Source: Candidatus Sumerlaeota bacterium (GTDB lineage Bacteria; Sumerlaeota; Sumerlaeia; UBA8349). Taken from it: a stretch of 54,625 bases of DNA. How positions within the stretch are numbered: position 1 is the first letter of the stretch; the number at the start of each line of letters is the position of its first letter. This document shows positions 50,857 to 54,625 of this stretch, piece after piece. A program made the position numbers and the translations under genes. The notes below the pieces were generated by a model. The model had not been told where the DNA came from and searched no databases. It saw only the letters and a list, made by a program, of their open reading frames with translations. The stretch spans positions 1-54,625 of the forward strand of contig JAFGFN010000053.1 in the NCBI GenBank assembly GCA_016931035.1. The letters run 5' to 3'.

Positions 50857-51861
50857 ATGGCAACAGTCTTGAACGATCGAGATCTGGAGAGTCTATTCGG
50901 GTCTGTTATCGCTGACGCCGATCCCTCTTGTCTTCGTCCGAATTCTTACGTACTTAGGCTTGGCGAGTCGGGGGAATTCTTGAACTCCGCGAAGACGTTT
51001 ACGCTCGGGAAAGGCAAGAAGGGGATCAAGATCGCGCCAGGTCACTGTGTTGCCGTTACAGCGCATGAGACAATCGACTTTCGCCGGGAAACCGTTCACA
51101 AGATATTCCCGGATCACGACCTCCACGGACTACTCAGCCCCACGACTGACCTTTCTCGGGAAGGGATCGTGGCCCCTACGACTCAAATCGATGCAGGATA
51201 CAACGGAACTCTCAATTGGACACTCACCAATACATCGAACGAGGAACGGCGGTTCACTCACAGGGAGCGCATCTTTCGTTTGACCATTTTCAAACTCGCG
51301 GAGGGCGAGACTCCTGAGCGCCTTTACGATGGAGACTACCAAGGCGAAACGGGATATGTTCGATCCCAGCGCAAGGGCGCCCCTGTGGGAATGCGTGACG
51401 ACGAGTGGGAGGACTCGGCCACAAAAGGTGGCCCTGAGGAGCTTCTTGAGAACCTGCTGAGGGCTGGATACCCTTGGCATGCACTCGGGCAACGCCTGAA
51501 GACTATAGACGGCCAGTTCAAGAACGTCACGGCTGAGTATGCCGAAATCCGAGACTCTCTGGACCGCCTCACCGGCGAAGTGGATAAAGTAACTAGATCT
51601 CAGGAGAACTCCGTGAAGAGCCTTCCGGAAACGATTCGCTCCGTAGTCAGTGAAGAAGCGGACTCGATAAAGAACCGTTGGCTCATAGGAACTGGCCTTC
51701 TTCTTCTCGCCCTTGCTAGTCTTGTTCTTTCGGTAACGGCCAACGAGCCTGTCTTTCGATTTGTGAGAAACTACGGTTCCTGTATCGGTCTCCTTGTCTT
51801 CATAGGGTGTATCGTTACGTGGGTTGCTGTTTCACGGCGGCCGAAGAAGCCGCGTCAATAG
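50857..51861 (+). CDS. Membrane-anchored dUTPase/dCTP-deaminase-like protein
   Basis: About 334 residues. Residues about 1-160 resemble the trimeric dUTPase/dCTP deaminase fold: RPNSYVLRLG (usual PxSLDLRLG), IKIAPGHCVAVTAHETIDF, HGLLSPTTDLSREGI (usual GRSSLARLGI), then QIDAGYNGTLNWTLTN (usual IDPGFxGxITLEL). The Glu that dCTP deaminases carry in the last motif is Thr here, so catalysis is doubtful. A coiled-coil-like stretch follows (about 200-270, LDRLTGEVDKVTRSQENSV), then two C-terminal membrane segments (WLIGTGLLLLALASLVLSV and CIGLLVFIGCIVTWVAV). Start: ATG 50857 with GAGG six bases upstream. GC is visibly low (30 of 60 bases in 51661-51720, against 45 of 60 in the ftsZ segment 52261-52320), which suggests transfer. 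A nucleotide sensor with a membrane effector is inference. Confidence 0.7.
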   Translation: MATVLNDRDLESLFGSVIADADPSCLRPNSYVLRLGESGEFLNSAKTFTLGKGKKGIKIAPGHCVAVTAHETIDFRRETVHKIFPDHDLHGLLSPTTDLSREGIVAPTTQIDAGYNGTLNWTLTNTSNEERRFTHRERIFRLTIFKLAEGETPERLYDGDYQGETGYVRSQRKGAPVGMRDDEWEDSATKGGPEELLENLLRAGYPWHALGQRLKTIDGQFKNVTAEYAEIRDSLDRLTGEVDKVTRSQENSVKSLPETIRSVVSEEADSIKNRWLIGTGLLLLALASLVLSVTANEPVFRFVRNYGSCIGLLVFIGCIVTWVAVSRRPKKPRQ

Positions 51862-51885
51862 AATGGATGAGAATCTCCTCGTCGT

Positions 51886-51899
51886 TCCCCTTCGGGGGA
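51886..51899 (+). other. UUCG-tetraloop hairpin before ftsZ
   Basis: tcccc-ttcg-gggga forms a 5-bp stem closed by C(UUCG)G, a very stable RNA tetraloop. It lies between the dUTPase-like gene and ftsZ, 45 bp before the ftsZ ATG. No U-run follows. It may separate the inserted gene from ftsZ mRNA or protect the ftsZ transcript from degradation. Confidence 0.45.
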
Positions 51900-51943
51900 C
51901 CGCCAGAGAGTAGTGCTGAATAGGAGATTGGGAGAACATTGCC

Positions 51944-53326
51944 ATGGGAAAGATCGAATTCGTGGAAGACGCTCAGATTCGGACTCGCATCAAAGTCATC
52001 GGCGTGGGAGGCGGCGGGTCCAACGCCGTGGACAGCATGATCGAGCTGGGGCTCGACGGCGTGGACTTCTGCAACATCAACACCGACATGCAGGCGCTGG
52101 CGCTCTCGGCCTGTCCCACCAAACTCCATATCGGCGACGACGTGACCCACGGCATGGGCTGCGGCGGCGATCCCGCCCTAGGCGAGAAGGCCGCCCTCGC
52201 CAGCAAGGACCGAATCCAAGAGGCCTTGCGCGAGTGCGAAATGGTGTTTATCGCCGCCGGCCTGGGAGGCGGCACCGGAACGGGCGTGGCGCCCGTGGTG
52301 GCCGAGTTGGCCAAGTCGCTCGGCATCCTGACCGTCGCCATCGTGACCAAACCCTTTGCGTTCGAAGGACCCCAGCGCCAGAAACGGGCCGAGATGGGTC
52401 TGGCCAAGCTGAGCGAGTTCGTGGACACCAAGATCGTCATTCTCAACGACAAGCTGGTCGAAGTCGTCGGGCCCAAGACCCCGATCGGCGAGGCGTTCGC
52501 CATGGTCAACCGCGTCTTGGCCCAAGGCGTGAGCGCCATCAACGACCTCGTCCAGGTGCCGGGCCAGATCAACGTCGATTTCATGGACGTTCGAACCATC
52601 ATGGGCGAGACGGGCGGCGCCGTCATGGGCGTGGGAGTGGGCAAGGGCGAGAACCGGGCGACCGAAGCGGTCAAGAAAGCCTGCGCCAGTCCCCTCCAGG
52701 AGAAGATCGTCATCGAGGGCGCGCGCGGCGTCCTGATCTCGATCACGGGCAGTCCCGACATCTCGCTCCAGGAAGTGAGCGCGGCTACCCAGAGCGTCTA
52801 CGAGGTCGCCGATCCCGAGGCCAATATCGTCTTCGGCCTGGTGATCAACCGCGACCTCAAGGACGAGATGCGCGTCACCATCATCGCCACCGGTTTCCCC
52901 GAGGAAAGCAAGCGCTTCCCTCAACGCCACCCACGCGAAGAACACTTGGCCTCGCCTAAGACCAGCCTCGACCTCGAGACCAAGCTCAAGTCCATGATGT
53001 CGTCCTCCGAGCCGAAGCCCGAGGCGGAGAGCCCGGCGCCGACCGCGCCTAGTCCTTCGGCGGCCTCGCCGACTCCCCCGCAGGCGCCGCCGCAGCCTCA
53101 GCCGCAGTCGAAGCCCAGCGTCCCGCCTCCCGCTTCCGCCAACGCGCCTCGCTCCGCGGGCCAGGCGGAACTCGACCGATGGAGCCTTCCCACCCTGCCT
53201 CCCAACGCTCCCGAAGCGCCCGCGTCCCCGGCGACGCCGGCCGAGCAGAAGCCGGAAGAGCGCAAGAATGGCACGGATCTGGACACTCCGCCGTACCTGA
53301 GGCGCAAGAAGACGCTGTTTGAATAG
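51944..53326 (+). CDS. ftsZ: Tubulin-like division GTPase FtsZ
   Basis: 460 residues. N-terminal GTPase: IKVIGVGGGGSNAVDSMI, NTDMQAL, GLGGGTGTGVAPVVAELAKSLG (tubulin signature) and the T7-loop region NDLVQVPGQINVDFMDVRTIM with catalytic Asp. The C-terminal linker (about residues 345-445) is unusually long and rich in Pro/Ala/Gln. It ends in DTPPYLRRKKTLFE, the conserved C-terminal peptide that binds FtsA. GGAG lies nine bases before ATG 51944. Canonical FtsZ together with FtsA, FtsQ, FtsW and FtsI shows that this organism divides by the standard divisome. Confidence 0.97.
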   Translation: MGKIEFVEDAQIRTRIKVIGVGGGGSNAVDSMIELGLDGVDFCNINTDMQALALSACPTKLHIGDDVTHGMGCGGDPALGEKAALASKDRIQEALRECEMVFIAAGLGGGTGTGVAPVVAELAKSLGILTVAIVTKPFAFEGPQRQKRAEMGLAKLSEFVDTKIVILNDKLVEVVGPKTPIGEAFAMVNRVLAQGVSAINDLVQVPGQINVDFMDVRTIMGETGGAVMGVGVGKGENRATEAVKKACASPLQEKIVIEGARGVLISITGSPDISLQEVSAATQSVYEVADPEANIVFGLVINRDLKDEMRVTIIATGFPEESKRFPQRHPREEHLASPKTSLDLETKLKSMMSSSEPKPEAESPAPTAPSPSAASPTPPQAPPQPQPQSKPSVPPPASANAPRSAGQAELDRWSLPTLPPNAPEAPASPATPAEQKPEERKNGTDLDTPPYLRRKKTLFE

Positions 53327-53793
53327 GACAAGGGACGCCTACTTCGCCTTTTCTTCTCAAGTCGCCCCCGCCTTGGGCCGATAAGAATGCCGACCAGGGT
53401 GGATTCCACCCGTCAACAGGCTGTTAGGAGCACGCCCCGGCTTCCCCTCCCGCCGGGGCTACTCTATTTCCGCAAGACCGACCCCACGAGATTCCGCTTC
53501 CAGTAGCCGCCGGACGGCCCCGCCGCCATTGCCACTCTGCGCGTTTCGTGCTATGGACTAGAAATCGGCGCGACGCCATAGACGCCCTGGTTCCGCGCAC
53601 GTGCGGGAGGGCGCCGCGCTCAATCTCCGGGACCCGAAGAAGATGGAGCCGACCGGAACGATGGTCGGCCCCTCCCGTGCCATCGGATCGAGAGATGGGA
53701 CGAACGAAGCAGACAGGTCTACGCAGGACAAGAGTCGAGCCGTCCCACGGCGCGGCGTCGTCTTCGAGACAGACGAGGCCGCCCGACGCCCCG
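53327..53793. other. Gene-free region after ftsZ
   Basis: About 470 bases in which I support no gene. It contains the hairpin at 53434-53459. The rest is high-GC and featureless. The next coding start is the glycosyltransferase-like ATG at 53794. Confidence 0.5.
53434..53459 (+). terminator. Hairpin downstream of ftsZ, possible terminator
   Basis: gccccggc (53434-53441), a 10-base loop, gccggggc (53452-53459): a perfect 8-bp GC stem about 110 bases after the ftsZ stop. It lacks a T-run, so termination would be weak or Rho-assisted. It marks the likely end of the dcw transcript. Confidence 0.4.
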
Positions 53794-54573
53794 ATGCGAT
53801 GCACGAAGGGCCGGACCGTGGCGGTGGTCCTTCTACTGCTGATCGGGGCCGGACTGCGCCTTGCCTACGCGTGCGATCTTCCCCTCGACTACGACGAAGA
53901 TCGCCTCCTCAAGGAGGCTCGCAAGGTCTCGATCCTCCCGGGCGAGGGATTCTACTTCCCACTCACCGGACCCGGGGCGCGCCATCCCGGGTTGTTCGTC
54001 TGGCTCCTGGCCGCGGCGACCGGGCTCGGGGGCGACTCCCTTTTCGCCGTTCGATTCTTCTTCGTCCTCCTCCATACAGCCGGGTTGTTCGGCCTGTTCT
54101 GTCTGGTTCGGTCGCTTTTCGGATGCCGCGCCGCGACGATCGCTCTCGCGCTCGGCGCAATCGACCGCTTCTGGATCGTCGAGTCCGCCAAGATCCTCGA
54201 GTGCGGCGCGTTCTTTCTAACGCCGTGGATTCTGTACGTGTCGTTCCGCGGCGTTTATTCCCCGTGGAAAGGGTGTTGGTGGATATTGGGGGCGTTGTTG
54301 GCGATTGCGTATCTTTACTACGAATTGACCCTTCTCGCTGTCTTCGCCACCGTGTTTCTTCTCGTCGCCACCCCCGAGGGGCGCATGTCTCTTCGCCGTT
54401 CCGGTCCCTATGTCGCGGCGGCCATCGTGCTGGCCTTCGTTCTCTGTCACCAGGGCTGGAACCTGACGCACCGGCAGGGGACGCTTCGGTACGCCTCGGG
54501 AATCATGGGGGCCCATTCCGTTCTGGCCCTGAGTCCTCGCCTTGATCCTTCATCATGTGGGTTAAGATTATGA
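53794..54573 (+). pseudogene. Truncated membrane glycosyltransferase-like protein (GT39/ArnT-type)
   Basis: 259 residues from ATG 53794 to a stop at 54573. It begins MRCTKGRTVAVVLLLLIGAGLRLAYACDLPLDYDED, a membrane segment followed by the acidic D-x-D-E motif of polyprenyl-phosphate-sugar glycosyltransferases (PMT/ArnT/GT39 group). Further hydrophobic helices follow (VWLLAAATGLGG, FFFVLLHTAGLFGLFCLV, WILGALLAIAYLYYELTLLAVFATVFLLV). Family members usually exceed 450 residues. The reading frame runs into AT-rich DNA at about 54545 and stops, so the gene looks cut off or chimeric at the window edge. The alternative is an intact gene interrupted by insertion of a mobile element. Confidence 0.6.
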
Positions 54574-54625
54574 TAACTATTTAGTATACACACGGGGAGT
54601 CTTGTGGTATCTTGACTTAGCGATA
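54546..54625. other. AT-rich segment at the right edge
   Basis: GC drops abruptly: 22 of 60 bases are G or C in 54541-54600, against about two thirds in most of the window. The segment ends the glycosyltransferase frame. It may be the end of an inserted element or a misassembled contig end; no terminal repeat or transposase can be seen because the window stops. Confidence 0.5.

Overview
The window is high-GC bacterial chromosome, apparently from an uncultured lineage; I cannot place it in a phylum from sequence alone. It has a near-complete division and cell-wall (dcw) cluster with a meso-DAP-type MurE, and a large hybrid NRPS-PKS locus. Both point to a peptidoglycan-containing, metabolically elaborate bacterium. 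Deep-branching phyla such as Hydrogenedentota, Sumerlaeota or Acidobacteriota-like groups are guesses only.

Left edge (1-3254): a two-gene minus-strand unit (zinc-ribbon micro-protein and a secreted Thr-Arg-Thr-Pro repeat protein, joined by an ATGA overlap), a gene-free stretch full of small hairpin repeats with a TTCA/TGAA loop, and rsmB on the plus strand.

Biosynthetic locus (3292-24391, minus strand): four megasynthase genes read from right to left as C-A-PCP-KS-AT-ACP / C-A-PCP / KS-AT-CP-C-A-PCP / C-A-PCP-TE, followed by a Sfp-type phosphopantetheinyl transferase. The first three genes overlap by 4 bp. The last has its own strong sigma70-like promoter. Domain order predicts (acyl)-Gly-C2-(Gly-like)-C2-X-Val, with two unreduced malonate-derived beta-keto units, released by a thioesterase whose nucleophile is Cys rather than Ser.

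Surface-glycan locus (24501-33935, minus strand): DUF362 protein, CapK/PaaK-like adenylate-forming enzyme, two helical-toroid-like proteins, a DUF354 glycosyltransferase-like protein, a WecB-type UDP-GlcNAc 2-epimerase, a WbpD-like acetyltransferase and a WbpE-like DegT aminotransferase. Several pairs are translationally coupled by ATGA or GTGA overlaps. The genes probably make a modified (di)acetamido sugar glycan. They lie upstream of the NRPS genes in the same orientation.

Cell division and wall locus (34509-53326, plus strand): mraZ-rsmH-ftsL-ftsI(PASTA)-murE-murF-mraY-murD-ftsW-[inserted minus-strand SDR epimerase]-murG-ftsQ-ftsA-[inserted membrane-anchored dUTPase/dCTP-deaminase-like gene]-ftsZ. 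murC, murB and ddl are absent from their usual place between murG and ftsQ. The epimerase islet is flanked by dispersed repeats. The dUTPase-like gene is clearly less GC-rich than its neighbours, so both look like later arrivals.

Right edge (53327-54625): a membrane glycosyltransferase-like gene that ends abruptly at a junction into AT-rich sequence, which may be a mobile-element boundary or an assembly edge.
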